49,648 nt of DNA from contig JAGOZX010000013.1 in assembly GCA_018058425.1 (NCBI GenBank), positions 1 through 49,648 on the forward strand, in the 5' to 3' direction. The notes under the pieces were generated by a model. The model searched no databases, was not told the DNA's origin, and saw only the letters and a list, made by a program, of their open reading frames with translations. A program made the translations under genes and the position numbers. Source of the DNA: Sebaldella sp. Its GTDB lineage: Bacteria > Fusobacteriota > Fusobacteriia > Fusobacteriales > Leptotrichiaceae. Positions 26,876 through 36,152 of this stretch are shown piece by piece (the first letter of the stretch is position 1; each line of letters opens with the position of its first letter).

Positions 26876-29485
26876 TTATTTCACAACAATATTAATTAAT
26901 TTATTTGGAACCACTATTATTTTTACTATTTCTTTACCATCAATAAATTTTTTAGCTTTTTCTGAGCTTAGTCCTAGTTTTTCTAGTTCATCTTTAGGAG
27001 AATCTATACTAACAGAAATTGTATCTCTTAATTTTCCATTGACCTGAATAACAAAATTTACTTTATCTTCTTTTGTTAATTCTTCTGTGTATAACGGCCA
27101 ATCTTGTAAAAATGTAGAAGATGTATGTCCTGTATTTTCCCATAATTCATCAGATATATGTGGTGCAAATGGTGAAACCATTAGAGTTGTTTTCTCTAAA
27201 ATTTCCTTCCACACCTTTTTAGACTCACTACTTATATTATTAGTATCAATTACTTTTTGCTTATAAGTAGTCATATCATTTAGTAATTCCATTATAGCAG
27301 CTATTGCAGTATTAAAATGAAAGTTATCTTCCATACTCTCTGTAACCTTTTTTACTGTTTGATGTAACTTTTTTTGTATTTCTTTATCATCAGTATTTCT
27401 TTTATCTAAGTCTATTTCTCCAGCTTCTACAAACTCTTTTGTATCTTCTATTATCAAAAATAGTCTATTTAAGAATCTATATGCTCCAGCTAGACCATTT
27501 GTGTTCCACTCTAACTCTTTTTCAGGTGGAGATGCGAATAATGTAAATACTCTTGCAGAGTCTGCTCCGTATTCATTCACTATTTCTTCTGGGTCCACAC
27601 CATTATTTTTTGATTTACCCATCTTTTCTATTTTTACTATTAATTCTTCACTTTTACCTTTACCATAAGCTTTACCTGATCTCATCTCTACATCTTTTTC
27701 AAAATAGTATTTTCTTTCCTCATTAGAATAAAATGAAGGCCCTAGCACCATTCCTTGTGTAAGTAATCTTTTAAATGGCTCATCTGTGTTATGAAGCCCC
27801 ATATCTCTAAGAACTTTATGAAAAAATCTAGCATATAATAAATGCATTACTGCATGTTCTACTCCGCCTATATATTGATGTACAGGTGTCCAATTATTTG
27901 CATCATTTGTATTAAATGGTGATGTATCTAAATTCGGATTTAAAAATCTTAGATAATACCAAGAAGAATCCACAAAAGTATCCATTGTATCAGTTTCTCT
28001 TCTTCCATGTCCTCCACATTTTGGACATGTTACATTTTTAAACTCTTCAGATGTTTCTAAAGGATTTCCCACTCCTGTAAATTCTATATCCATAGGAAGT
28101 TTTACTGGAAGATTCTCTTCTTTTTCCATTACCACTCCGCATTTTTCACAGTAAATAGCTGGAATTGGAGTTCCCCAGTATCTTTGTCTACTCAGTAACC
28201 AGTCATGTAGTCTATAATTTACAGTTCTAGTTCCACCTTTTTTTTCTTCTAAATATTTTGACATTTCTTCTTTTGCATCTGTATTTTTAATTCCACTAAA
28301 CTTATCTGAATTTATTAATATTCCCTCCTCTGTATAAGCTCCTGTCATATCAGCTAAATTTAGTTCGATTTTTTCTCCTGTTTCTTTATTTACAGGCTCT
28401 ATAACTACCTTCATTGGCAAATTATATTTTTTAGCGAATAGAAAGTCTCTCTCATCATGAGCAGGTACAGCCATTACAGCCCCTGTTCCATAATCCATTA
28501 ATACATAATTTCCTATCCATAATGGTATTCTCTCACCATTAATAGGATTTATAACATATTTCCCAGTGAAAATACCTTCTTTTTCTTTATCATCAGCAGT
28601 TCTTTCTATCTTATCCTCGTTAATCATCTTATCTATTTCAGCTTTTAATTCAGGTTTTTCTTTTAATATCACATCTTCTACTACAGAGTGCTCTGGCGCC
28701 AAAACTACATATGTAACTCCGTATAATGTATCTGGTCTTGTAGTAAATGCTGGAATTTCTAAGTCACTATTTTCTAAAACAAAATTTATCTCTGTCCCAT
28801 AAGATTTCCCAATCCAGTTTTTTTGCATTGTAATTACTTTTTCAGGCCAGTTTCCTTTTAATTCTTCATGTCCTTTTAGCAATTCATCAGCATAATCAGT
28901 GATTTTAAAATACCATTGATCAAGTTCTTTTTGTATAACATCTGTTTTAGTGTGTCTCCAACATTTTCCATCTTCTACTTGTTCATTTGCTAAGACAGTA
29001 TTACATTCTGGGCACCAGTTTACATAAGATCTCTTCTTATAAACTAAACCTTTTTCAAACATTTTAATGAAAATCCACTGGTTCCACTTATAATATTTCT
29101 CTTGATATGTGGCTATTTCTCTGGACCAATCATGTGATATTCCCATTAATTTTAGCTGTCTTTTCATATTATCTATATTTTTTTTAGTCCATTCTTCTGG
29201 ATGTGCTTTATTTTCAATAGCAGCATTCTCTGCTGGCAGACCAAAACTATCCCATCCAAATGGATGTAATATATTATAACCCTTCATTTTTTTATATCTA
29301 GCTATTGCATCACCTATAGTATAATTTCTTAGATGTCCAACATGCAATTTCCCTGATGGATATGCAAACATTTCCAGTGTGTAATAGTTTTCTTTTTCAC
29401 TTGTATTTTCACTTTTAAATATACTATTTTTCTCCCAATTAATTTGCCATTTACTTTCAATTTCTTTTGAATTATACTCTTTCAT
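26876..29485 (-). CDS. leuS: Leucyl-tRNA synthetase
   Basis: Class-I synthetase charging tRNA-Leu. 869 residues. HIGH motif in PSGKLHVGHLRNYTIGD, zinc-knuckle CPECNTVLANEQVEDG, CP1 editing domain with the Thr-rich TTRPDTLYGVTYVVLAPEH and GTGAVMAVPAHDERD, WWW-like catalytic part RDWLLSRQRYWGTPIPA-type, and KMSKS as KMGKSKNNGVDP. The C-terminal anticodon-binding and tail domains are complete. It has its own promoter. The leader is about 30 nt, too short for a T-box, and none was seen. Confidence 0.97.
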   Translation of the reverse strand: MKEYNSKEIESKWQINWEKNSIFKSENTSEKENYYTLEMFAYPSGKLHVGHLRNYTIGDAIARYKKMKGYNILHPFGWDSFGLPAENAAIENKAHPEEWTKKNIDNMKRQLKLMGISHDWSREIATYQEKYYKWNQWIFIKMFEKGLVYKKRSYVNWCPECNTVLANEQVEDGKCWRHTKTDVIQKELDQWYFKITDYADELLKGHEELKGNWPEKVITMQKNWIGKSYGTEINFVLENSDLEIPAFTTRPDTLYGVTYVVLAPEHSVVEDVILKEKPELKAEIDKMINEDKIERTADDKEKEGIFTGKYVINPINGERIPLWIGNYVLMDYGTGAVMAVPAHDERDFLFAKKYNLPMKVVIEPVNKETGEKIELNLADMTGAYTEEGILINSDKFSGIKNTDAKEEMSKYLEEKKGGTRTVNYRLHDWLLSRQRYWGTPIPAIYCEKCGVVMEKEENLPVKLPMDIEFTGVGNPLETSEEFKNVTCPKCGGHGRRETDTMDTFVDSSWYYLRFLNPNLDTSPFNTNDANNWTPVHQYIGGVEHAVMHLLYARFFHKVLRDMGLHNTDEPFKRLLTQGMVLGPSFYSNEERKYYFEKDVEMRSGKAYGKGKSEELIVKIEKMGKSKNNGVDPEEIVNEYGADSARVFTLFASPPEKELEWNTNGLAGAYRFLNRLFLIIEDTKEFVEAGEIDLDKRNTDDKEIQKKLHQTVKKVTESMEDNFHFNTAIAAIMELLNDMTTYKQKVIDTNNISSESKKVWKEILEKTTLMVSPFAPHISDELWENTGHTSSTFLQDWPLYTEELTKEDKVNFVIQVNGKLRDTISVSIDSPKDELEKLGLSSEKAKKFIDGKEIVKIIVVPNKLINIVVK

Positions 29486-29522
29486 GCAAATCCCTCTCTA
29501 TACTTTTTAATATTTTACTTTA

Positions 29523-29551
29523 ATAATACCATAATTTACAGTTTTTCTCAA
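29523..29551 (-). promoter_or_regulatory. Promoter of leuS
   Basis: TTGAGA (29546-29551), 17 bases, TATTAT (29523-29528), leaving a leader of roughly 30 bases. Confidence 0.7.
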
Positions 29552-29699
29552 GAATTGTGTACTTAAAAATAATAATGGCGCATTCTTTTTATCATAATAA
29601 TTAAAAAACTACCTTAAAGACAGGTTTTTAGCAATATTTTTTTGCTAAAATCACTGTATCTAGGGCAGCCTTTAGACTGTTGTCTTAATTCATGAAGTG

Positions 29700-29792
29700 T
29701 TATTTCACTTCTCTTGCATACTTTGCCTGAGCTATTCTAAGTTTTGCTCTTTCAGTTTCTATCTCACGATTTAATTTCTCTACTTTCTTTAG
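29700..29792 (-). pseudogene. Remnant reading frame in the ispG-leuS gap
   Basis: A 30-codon open stretch that reads like real protein: LKKVEKLNREIETERAKLRI continuing AQAKYAREVK and a stop. It has no start codon in frame. An ATG immediately upstream (MTK...) is one frame off, so a single-base shift would restore a coiled-coil-like small protein. A hairpin TTTTAGCAA/TTGCTAAAA follows at about 29627-29651. The rest of 29486-29909 carries nothing recognisable. It may be a decayed gene or a piece of a mobile-element ORF. Confidence 0.4.
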
Positions 29793-29795
29793 TCA

Positions 29796-29826
29796 TAATA
29801 AAAGAGACCCATTGCTGAGTCTCTTG
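29796..29826 (-). terminator. Terminator after ispG
   Basis: AGAGAC/GTCTCT arms with a 10-base loop, the minus strand continuing TTTTATTATG, about 85 bases past the ispG stop. Confidence 0.7.
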
Positions 29827-29909
29827 AAGGAGTTTTATGAAGAAAATTATTTTCTTTTCTTATGTATTAAGTATACTGTTTCTTCCTTAGTTTTCACTTA
29901 CAATCTTCT

Positions 29910-30968
29910 TTATTTTTTATTTGCTTCTAAATCTTCTGCTATCATCTTTTTTAGTTCTTCTAATGCATCTTCTTCAGAAGTCTTTTTTACTATTTCTCCC
30001 TTTTTAAATAATACAGCCACATTTTTCCCACCAGCAATACCATAATCTGCCTCTCTTGCTTCACCAGGACCATTTACCACACAACCCATAACTGCTATGC
30101 TAATGTTATAGTTTTTATCTTTAAACTCTTTTTCTACAGCCTTTGCCAATCCTATTAAGTCTATTTCTGTTCTTCCACAAGTAGGACAAGATACTATATC
30201 TATTCCCTCATCTATATAACCTGCTACTTTTAAGATTGCCTTAGCTACTCCTATTTCTTCCACAGGGTTTTCTGTAAGAGATACTCTTATTGTATCTCCA
30301 ATTCCTCTTAGAAGAAGTCCTCCTATACCCATAGCACTCTTTATGCTTCCTCTCTCTTTAGTTCCAGCTTCTGTAACTCCAAGATGTAATGGATAGTCCA
30401 CTTTTTGTGCCATTAAAGTGTATGCATCATACATAGTTTTTACATTACTTGATTTTAACGATATAACTATGTCTTCAAAATTATTTTTTTCCAAAAGGTC
30501 TACATGAAACATTGCACTTTCTACCATAGCTTCTGGTGTAGGATGTCCATATTTCATCAATAAATGTTTTTCCAATGATCCAGAATTTATCCCTATTCTA
30601 ATTGGTATTTTTCTTGCTTTAGCTTCATTTATTACAAGCTTTACCTTACCTTCATCACCAATATTTCCAGGATTTATTCTTACCTTATCTATGCCATTCT
30701 CCATTGCCATTAGAGCTAATCTATAATCAAAATGTATATCTGCCACAAGAGGAACTGTTGGAACTTCTTTTCTTATTAATTTTACCGCTTCTGCATCATA
30801 CTTATCTTTTACAGTCATTCTCACTATATGACATCCAGCGCTTGCCAACTCTTTTATTTGATTGACAGTTGCTTCTACATCTTTTGTATCAGTATTTGTC
30901 ATTGACTGTATTGCTATAGGGTTACCCCCACCAATTTTTATATTACCTATTTGTATTACTCTGCTCAA
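29910..30968 (-). CDS. ispG: 4-hydroxy-3-methylbut-2-enyl diphosphate synthase IspG
   Basis: Iron-sulfur enzyme of the MEP isoprenoid pathway converting MEcPP to HMBPP. 352 residues, the short bacterial form. Seen are PIAIQSMTNTDTKDVEATV, the TIM-barrel VADIHFDYRLAL and KVRINPGNIGDEGKV, and the Fe-S cysteines in SCPTCGRTEIDL and IAVMGCVVNGPGEAREAD. The start is TTG with a perfect GGAGGATAAAAC site. The segment between the gene and its promoter (30969-31045) is plain leader. Confidence 0.96.
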   Translation of the reverse strand: MSRVIQIGNIKIGGGNPIAIQSMTNTDTKDVEATVNQIKELASAGCHIVRMTVKDKYDAEAVKLIRKEVPTVPLVADIHFDYRLALMAMENGIDKVRINPGNIGDEGKVKLVINEAKARKIPIRIGINSGSLEKHLLMKYGHPTPEAMVESAMFHVDLLEKNNFEDIVISLKSSNVKTMYDAYTLMAQKVDYPLHLGVTEAGTKERGSIKSAMGIGGLLLRGIGDTIRVSLTENPVEEIGVAKAILKVAGYIDEGIDIVSCPTCGRTEIDLIGLAKAVEKEFKDKNYNISIAVMGCVVNGPGEAREADYGIAGGKNVAVLFKKGEIVKKTSEEDALEELKKMIAEDLEANKK

Positions 30969-31045
30969 GTTTTATCCTCCTAAATTGTGATTTTTATATT
31001 TCAAAATCTATTTTCAAACTATTTTTTAAAATTTCAATACTTAAG

Positions 31046-31072
31046 ATTATACCTTTTTATAGAATTTGTCAA
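31046..31072 (-). promoter_or_regulatory. Promoter of ispG
   Basis: TTGACA (31067-31072), 15 bases, TATAAT (31046-31051). Both hexamers are perfect, but the spacing is short. Shifting the -35 by one gives a 16-base spacer with a poorer hexamer. Confidence 0.6.
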
Positions 31073-31146
31073 GAAATCTATGAAGAAAAATCACTCTTTG
31101 ACACTTCTTAATCTAATTTAAGTGCAAACCAATACCTTCGTTATTA

Positions 31147-31190
31147 GAAAAAAGAAACTACTCTAAAAAAATCAGATAGTTTCTTTTTTA
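31147..31190 (-). terminator. Terminator of the thiI-yihY-rmuC-transpeptidase operon
   Basis: AAAGAAACTA/TAGTTTCTTT arms with a 17-base loop, T-rich on both sides, just after the stop codon at 31197. Confidence 0.8.
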
Positions 31191-31196
31191 TTCTTA

Positions 31197-31922
31197 CTAT
31201 TCTATAACATACTTTTTATTGATAACTTTTATCTTAGGAACCACTTTCTTCTTTTCAAAGTTATCATATGCAGGCTTTAGTTCCTCCCAAAAATTATAAT
31301 ACTCTGAATTACTATATTTAGACATATTTTTATTTGTCATTTTAAATGGAAATACATGTACATCTATTACATTTTGTCCATTTATTAATGATCTTTCTAC
31401 TATTGAATAAATCTCTTCTATATACTTATCAGTCATGGCAAAACAGCCTATAGAAACACAATTTCCATGAACCATAATCAAACTTCCTGTATACCCATGT
31501 GCCTTATCATAAGCATTTGGATAGCCTATATTAAATGATAAGTGATAGCTGCTATTTGGGTTTAATGAAGATTTTTTTGTAGAATAGAACCCTTCTGGTG
31601 TTTTTTTATCTCCCTCTTTTTTCTTAGGACCTAAACCACCTGAATAAGTACAAATATCGTATGTTTTATATAATGTATAGGTTTTTTCAGAATTTTCTGC
31701 CCATATTTCAAGTTTTCCTTCTTCTTTAAATATTCTAATATATACTGGATTTCCCAATTTTATAGTTCCCTTCTCATTTATATCATTCTTTTTAATATAA
31801 CTATTTTCAATATCATTTTCCCATCCAATAACATTTTCAAAATTAGTTTTATTACTAATACCAAGGAATGTAACTATAAAGAGTAAAACTCCGAATAAAA
31901 ATATATATTTTTTGCTTTTCAT
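31197..31922 (-). CDS. L,D-transpeptidase (YkuD fold), YafK/DpaA-like
   Basis: Periplasmic cysteine enzyme acting on meso-DAP cross-links or protein-peptidoglycan links. 241 residues: N-terminal signal anchor (about 4-22, YIFLFGVLLFIVTFLGI), then the YkuD domain with YSGGLGPKKKEGDKKTPEGF, YHLSFNIGYPNAYDKAHGY and the active-site MVHGNCVSIGCFAMTD (catalytic His and Cys). The GLGPK...TPEGFY and SIGCFAMTD set is that of Escherichia coli YafK (DpaA), which detaches Lpp from peptidoglycan. Its ATG overlaps the rmuC stop by one base (TAATG), so it is translationally coupled. Confidence 0.9.
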   Translation of the reverse strand: MKSKKYIFLFGVLLFIVTFLGISNKTNFENVIGWENDIENSYIKKNDINEKGTIKLGNPVYIRIFKEEGKLEIWAENSEKTYTLYKTYDICTYSGGLGPKKKEGDKKTPEGFYSTKKSSLNPNSSYHLSFNIGYPNAYDKAHGYTGSLIMVHGNCVSIGCFAMTDKYIEEIYSIVERSLINGQNVIDVHVFPFKMTNKNMSKYSNSEYYNFWEELKPAYDNFEKKKVVPKIKVINKKYVIE

Positions 31923-33211
31923 TAATCCTCCTGTATATTTTCAAGTTCTATTACTCTCTCTGTATCTACTTCTAATAATTTCACATTTGATATCTGGTCA
32001 AATCTTTTACTTATTTTATTCGAAGTAGTAGTTATATCTTTTACATCTTTATGTACTTTATCTATATCTCTTTCTAAAGTAGTCCATCTCTTTTGATATC
32101 TATCAAACTCTTGTCCTAATTTCACAAGTTCTTCTTGTATTACATGAGCATACTTGTCTCTTTCGATATTCATCATTACTACTTGAAGTGTTGTTAAAAC
32201 AGACATTAGCGTAGTCGGTGATGTTAGCCAAACTTTTCTTTTACTAGCATATTCTATTATGTCAGAATGATAAGCATTTATTTCAGCAAATATAGCCTCA
32301 GCTGGTAAAAACATTATTGCTTGATCAGCTGTTTCCTGCCCAATAATATACTTTGATGAAATATCATCCACATGTTTTTTTAAGTTTATTACAAACTCTT
32401 TTTTAGCGAGATCTCTTTGACTCTCTTCTAAATTTTGATCATACATTTTCTTATAATTTTCTAAAGGAAATTTAGAATCTATACAAATATTCCCCACAGG
32501 TTCTGGAGCAAAGATTATTGCATCTGTTATCACTCCTGTAGAAAGTTTATACTGTAAATTAAATACTTTATCATTTTTTTCACCAAAAACTGTTTTTAAT
32601 ATTTGGTTTAATTGAACTTCTCCAAAAATACCTCTGCTTTTCTTATCAGTTAGTACATCTTGTAATGATATAATATTTGTAGATAATAAATCTATTTTCT
32701 TTTGTGCCTCATCTATTTTACTTAATCTTTCTATTATATTATTAAATGTTTTTGTAGTTTGTTCAAACCCTTTTGTTAGTCTGTCTTCTACTTTTAAATT
32801 TATCATTTCAAGCTTTGCTTCTACTTTTTGATTAAGCTGTTCAAAATCCTTATTCAAACTATTCTTAAATTCATCCTTAAAAGTATTTATATCTCTTGTA
32901 AGTATTTTATTATTCTCAGCTACTATACCAGATAAACTAACTCCAAAATCATTAAATCTTACTAATAAATTTTCATTATTTCGAAATAAATTTTTGCTGA
33001 CATCTTGTAGTCCTTCTAATAATGTATTTTTGTTTTTTAATGCCAAACTATTTTCTATCTGCAAAAATATTTCTTTTTCATTTTCGATATTCTTATTTAA
33101 AATATCAATTATCTCTATATTCTTATTTTTGTTATTTTTATTTTGTAACAAAATACTTATTATTTGTATTATTATTACTGATAAAATTAACAATATAATT
33201 ATTATTTCCAT
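31922..33211 (-). CDS. rmuC: DNA recombination protein RmuC homolog
   Basis: 429 residues. An N-terminal membrane segment (about 2-21, EIIIILLILSVIIIQIISIL), a long coiled coil (about 25-190), then the RmuC nuclease-like domain with KKSRGIFGEVQLNQILKTVF, CIDSKFPLENYKKM, IMFLPAEAIFAEI and VWLTSPTTLMSVLTTLQVV. RmuC proteins limit inversions and rearrangements and have a restriction-endonuclease-like core. 12 bases separate it from yihY and one base is shared with the transpeptidase gene. Start chosen by GGGGGAG. Confidence 0.92.
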   Translation of the reverse strand: MEIIIILLILSVIIIQIISILLQNKNNKNKNIEIIDILNKNIENEKEIFLQIENSLALKNKNTLLEGLQDVSKNLFRNNENLLVRFNDFGVSLSGIVAENNKILTRDINTFKDEFKNSLNKDFEQLNQKVEAKLEMINLKVEDRLTKGFEQTTKTFNNIIERLSKIDEAQKKIDLLSTNIISLQDVLTDKKSRGIFGEVQLNQILKTVFGEKNDKVFNLQYKLSTGVITDAIIFAPEPVGNICIDSKFPLENYKKMYDQNLEESQRDLAKKEFVINLKKHVDDISSKYIIGQETADQAIMFLPAEAIFAEINAYHSDIIEYASKRKVWLTSPTTLMSVLTTLQVVMMNIERDKYAHVIQEELVKLGQEFDRYQKRWTTLERDIDKVHKDVKDITTTSNKISKRFDQISNVKLLEVDTERVIELENIQED

Positions 33212-33223
33212 TATTCTCCCCCG

Positions 33224-34507
33224 CTAATCTATTTTGTCTATATCCTTTATTAAGTCACTATCTTTATATACTAAATCTTTGTCTATTTTATCTACTAAAC
33301 TTTGATACTTTTCATTTATCTTAACATCACTATATAAGTCTAAATTTTTATTCTCTATCTTATTTAAAACCATGTCTAAAGTAAGAACTGCTGGATCTAC
33401 TGATATTTGGTACCTATCTTCATCATCACTTGTATTTCCCACTTCATTTATCACTTCTATATCTTCTAAATCATTTATAATATCTCTTATTACTGGTATC
33501 TCTACATTTAATATCTTTGATAACTCTCTATTACTATAAGGAATTCTTCCCTCATGAAACCTTTTTGAAATAAAGTAAACTACTAAAATTGACAGTTCTT
33601 TTTTTAATTTTATAGGCATTTTAGCCGAGTCCCTATACGCACTATACTTATCTAAATTTTGACTAGAAAAACTTATTTGTGCTCCAACTAATAATGACAT
33701 CCAGATATACTGTACCCAAATTAAGAATATTGGAATAAATGATAAACTTCCATATATAGCATTATACTTAGAAATAGATGCTTGAACATGGAAAAAAACA
33801 AATTTCAAGATAAAGAACATTATAGTAGTAGATATACCTGCTACCAAGGCTGATTTAAACTTTACTTTTGTATTAGGAATAATCATATAAATACAAGTAA
33901 ATAAAAATATAATAATTAAAAATCCTGCAATATTAATAATAAAAGTTATCAAATAACTATACGCAAAATCCTTTGATATATTCTTTAACTCATGAGAAAA
34001 AAAACTAATTGCTGTTAATACTATTGCAAAAAAGATAGGACCTATAAAAACTATTGCTACATAGTCAATCATCCTTCTTACAATTGATCTGTCTCTTTTT
34101 ACTCTCCAAATTCTATTAAAAGCATTTTCCAGCATTAACAGTAACTTTAAAATTGACCATAATAAAATAACTACGCCAACTCCTGTTAATACACTTCCCC
34201 TTGTGGAATCAAGTAATTTTTTTGACATACTTATTACCATCATTGCTCCTTCTTTACTCTCTGGAATCAATGAATATATTTTTTCCTCAAAAAAACCATC
34301 TATCCCAAATCCTTTTGTAACTCCAAGAGTTAGAGCAATTATAGGAACTATAGCTAAAATCGAATAATATGTAAGAGATGCTGTCCATAGCTGTGTTTGA
34401 CTATCATTATAGTTTCTGTATACTGTTAAGACTAATAAAATCTGCTTTTCAAAATACTCTTTTGAAGTTTTTAGATTTTTAAAAAACCTTTTTACTTTTA
34501 CTTCCAA
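33224..34507 (-). CDS. YihY/BrkB-family membrane protein
   Basis: 427 residues. About six membrane helices in the first ~275 residues. The family signature is visible in QLWTASLTYYSILAIVPIIAL, LLMLENAFNRIWRVKRDRS, IPNTKVKFKSALVAGI and YGSLSFIPIFLIWVQYIW. A C-terminal cytosolic tail (about 295-427) contains a winged-helix-like part (RIPYSNRELSKILNVEIPVI). The name ribonuclease BN sometimes given to this family is not supported. The start is TTG with AAGGTGATAAC. Operon thiI > yihY > rmuC > transpeptidase. Confidence 0.87.
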   Translation of the reverse strand: MEVKVKRFFKNLKTSKEYFEKQILLVLTVYRNYNDSQTQLWTASLTYYSILAIVPIIALTLGVTKGFGIDGFFEEKIYSLIPESKEGAMMVISMSKKLLDSTRGSVLTGVGVVILLWSILKLLLMLENAFNRIWRVKRDRSIVRRMIDYVAIVFIGPIFFAIVLTAISFFSHELKNISKDFAYSYLITFIINIAGFLIIIFLFTCIYMIIPNTKVKFKSALVAGISTTIMFFILKFVFFHVQASISKYNAIYGSLSFIPIFLIWVQYIWMSLLVGAQISFSSQNLDKYSAYRDSAKMPIKLKKELSILVVYFISKRFHEGRIPYSNRELSKILNVEIPVIRDIINDLEDIEVINEVGNTSDDEDRYQISVDPAVLTLDMVLNKIENKNLDLYSDVKINEKYQSLVDKIDKDLVYKDSDLIKDIDKID

Positions 34508-34562
34508 GTTATCACCTTATTTCCTGATATAATGTAATTCTCTGATGTATACCATTTCTATC

Positions 34563-35730
34563 TTATTCAAAAATAAAAACTTCCATCTCTTTATAAAGTT
34601 CTTCTAATATTTCATTATAATCCTCTATTTTTTCCTCTTCTATAACTACATTTTCTAACTTAGGATTTGTCACTGGATGCTTTGGTGCAAAAATTACACA
34701 TGAATCTTCAAAAGGTTCTATTGACTTTTCATAAGTACCTATATCCTTTGCTGTGTCCATAATCTCTGTTTTATCTGTTCCTATAAGCGGTCTAAATACA
34801 GGGATTTCTTTTACTGATTCATTTGTACAAGTAAGACCTCCTATAGTCTGGCTTGCTACCTGTCCTAAACTTTCTCCTGTTATTAATGCTCCATAACCAA
34901 ATTTTAATGATATTTTTTCTGCTAATCTCATCATAACTCTTCTTGTAAGAATAGTAGCCAAATCTTTATTAGTTTTTTGATTTATTTCTTGTTGTATTTT
35001 TAGTATATTTATTGAATATAACTTTATTTTCCCTGTATATATAGATAATATTTCTGCTAGCTCTTTTACTTTTTCTAACGCTTGCTCACTTGTAAATGGA
35101 AAGCTATGAAAAGTCACAGCATTTACTATCATCCCTCTTTTAGCCATCATAAAAGCAGCTACAGGACTATCAATTCCACCTGAAAGTAATACCAATCCTT
35201 TTCCTGTTGTTCCTACTGGCAGACCTCCATATGTTCTTATTTTTTCTGTAAAAACATATGTATTATTTCTTATTTCTAAATATATCATAAGATCTGGATC
35301 TTTCATTTTTACATGTTCAAAATCACTGTTTTCTAAGACATAGCCTCCCAGCTCCCTGGCAAAATCCATTGATTTCTTCTGAAACTTTTTATTATTTCTC
35401 TTTACATCTACTTTAAAATCTCTAGCACCATTTTCATAAGCCTCTTTGGCTATTTTAAGCACCATTTCTTTTATTTCCTCTTCATCATTTTTTCACTTGT
35501 ACTGCTGGATTTACAGCAACTATTCCAAATATTTTTTTTACTCTTTTTATTATTTCATCAATATTTTCATTTTCTGATATTACATATAGTTTTGAACTGT
35601 CTATTATTAATTTATAATCTATATCTTTCAGTGAATTTCTTATTCTTTGGTTTAAAACCTTTTCAAAATTCCCTCTATTTTTACCTTTTAAAGCTAATTC
35701 TCCATAGCTAATACCCATTGAATTATACAT
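34563..35730 (-). pseudogene. thiI: tRNA 4-thiouridine synthetase ThiI, frameshifted
   Basis: ThiI adenylates U8 of tRNA and transfers sulfur to give s4U. It also takes part in thiazole synthesis. Together the two frames give about 390 residues, full length without a rhodanese domain. N-terminal frame: MYNSMGISYGELALKGKNRG to AVQVKK, stopping at 35485. C-terminal frame: THUMP end, PP-loop LVLLSGGIDSPVAAFMMAKRG, GYGALITGESLGQVASQT and DSCVIFAPKHPV. The frames join at an A6 run (35488-35493). With five A the reading continues VKNDEEEIKEMVLKIAKE, as in intact homologs. It may be a true mutation, a phase-variable tract or a sequencing error. Start 35730 is set by AAGAGG spacing. The promoter -10 is TATAAT near 35771. 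Confidence 0.85.
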
Positions 35731-35841
35731 TTCCATACCTCTTCATTATATTTTTTATTTTTACTAATTATACCATAGAATAAGATAGTATTAAATGGAT
35801 TATGTTTTTTATATTTATAATTTTTTTATACACACTGAAAA

Positions 35842-35872
35842 TACTGTAATTTTTATTGTTTCATTTACAGTA
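35842..35872. promoter_or_regulatory. Inverted repeat in the thiI-EamA divergent gap
   Basis: TACTGTAA and TTACAGTA separated by 15 bases. It could be a hairpin or an operator. It is about 100 bases from the thiI -10 and about 180 from the EamA promoter. The remainder of 35737-36038 shows no gene. Confidence 0.4.
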
Positions 35873-36038
35873 ATTCGATTTATTTTAAACTTATAATCAA
35901 AGAAAATCCTATTATGAAACCCCTCTATCCAAAATATCAAATTTTTTCATATTTTCCAAAATTTCTTACTCTTTTTTGATTTATTTTATTTGATCAATGC
36001 CAAACAAATAAGCTTGTCCAACATTTTTCAAGTAAAAT

Positions 36039-36070
36039 TTTTAGTAAAACTCTATTGACTTTTACTAAAA
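36039..36070 (+). promoter_or_regulatory. Candidate operator of the sugar island
   Basis: Perfect 11-bp inverted repeat TTTTAGTAAAA, ten bases, TTTTACTAAAA, whose right part overlaps the -35 hexamer. A third copy, TTTACTAAAA, lies at 36138-36147 before the ribosome binding site, and the exact 11-mer recurs at 46176-46186 behind the LacI-family gene. This is a plausible binding site for the EbgR-like regulator encoded at 45140. Confidence 0.6.
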
Positions 36071-36082
36071 TGATGTTATCAT
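36055..36082 (+). promoter_or_regulatory. Promoter of the sugar island
   Basis: TTGACT (36055-36060), 16 bases, TATCAT (36077-36082). The -35 is embedded between the arms of the inverted repeat, so repressor binding would occlude it. Confidence 0.75.
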
Positions 36083-36152
36083 ATTAATACATTTATCTGC
36101 ACAAGCCATATTTAAATGGATATTATAGATAAAAAAATTTACTAAAAAGGAG

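Noticed and set aside
29486..29700. T-box leader before leuS
   Set aside because: The promoter is about 30 bases from the start and no T-box core or antiterminator pairing was seen.
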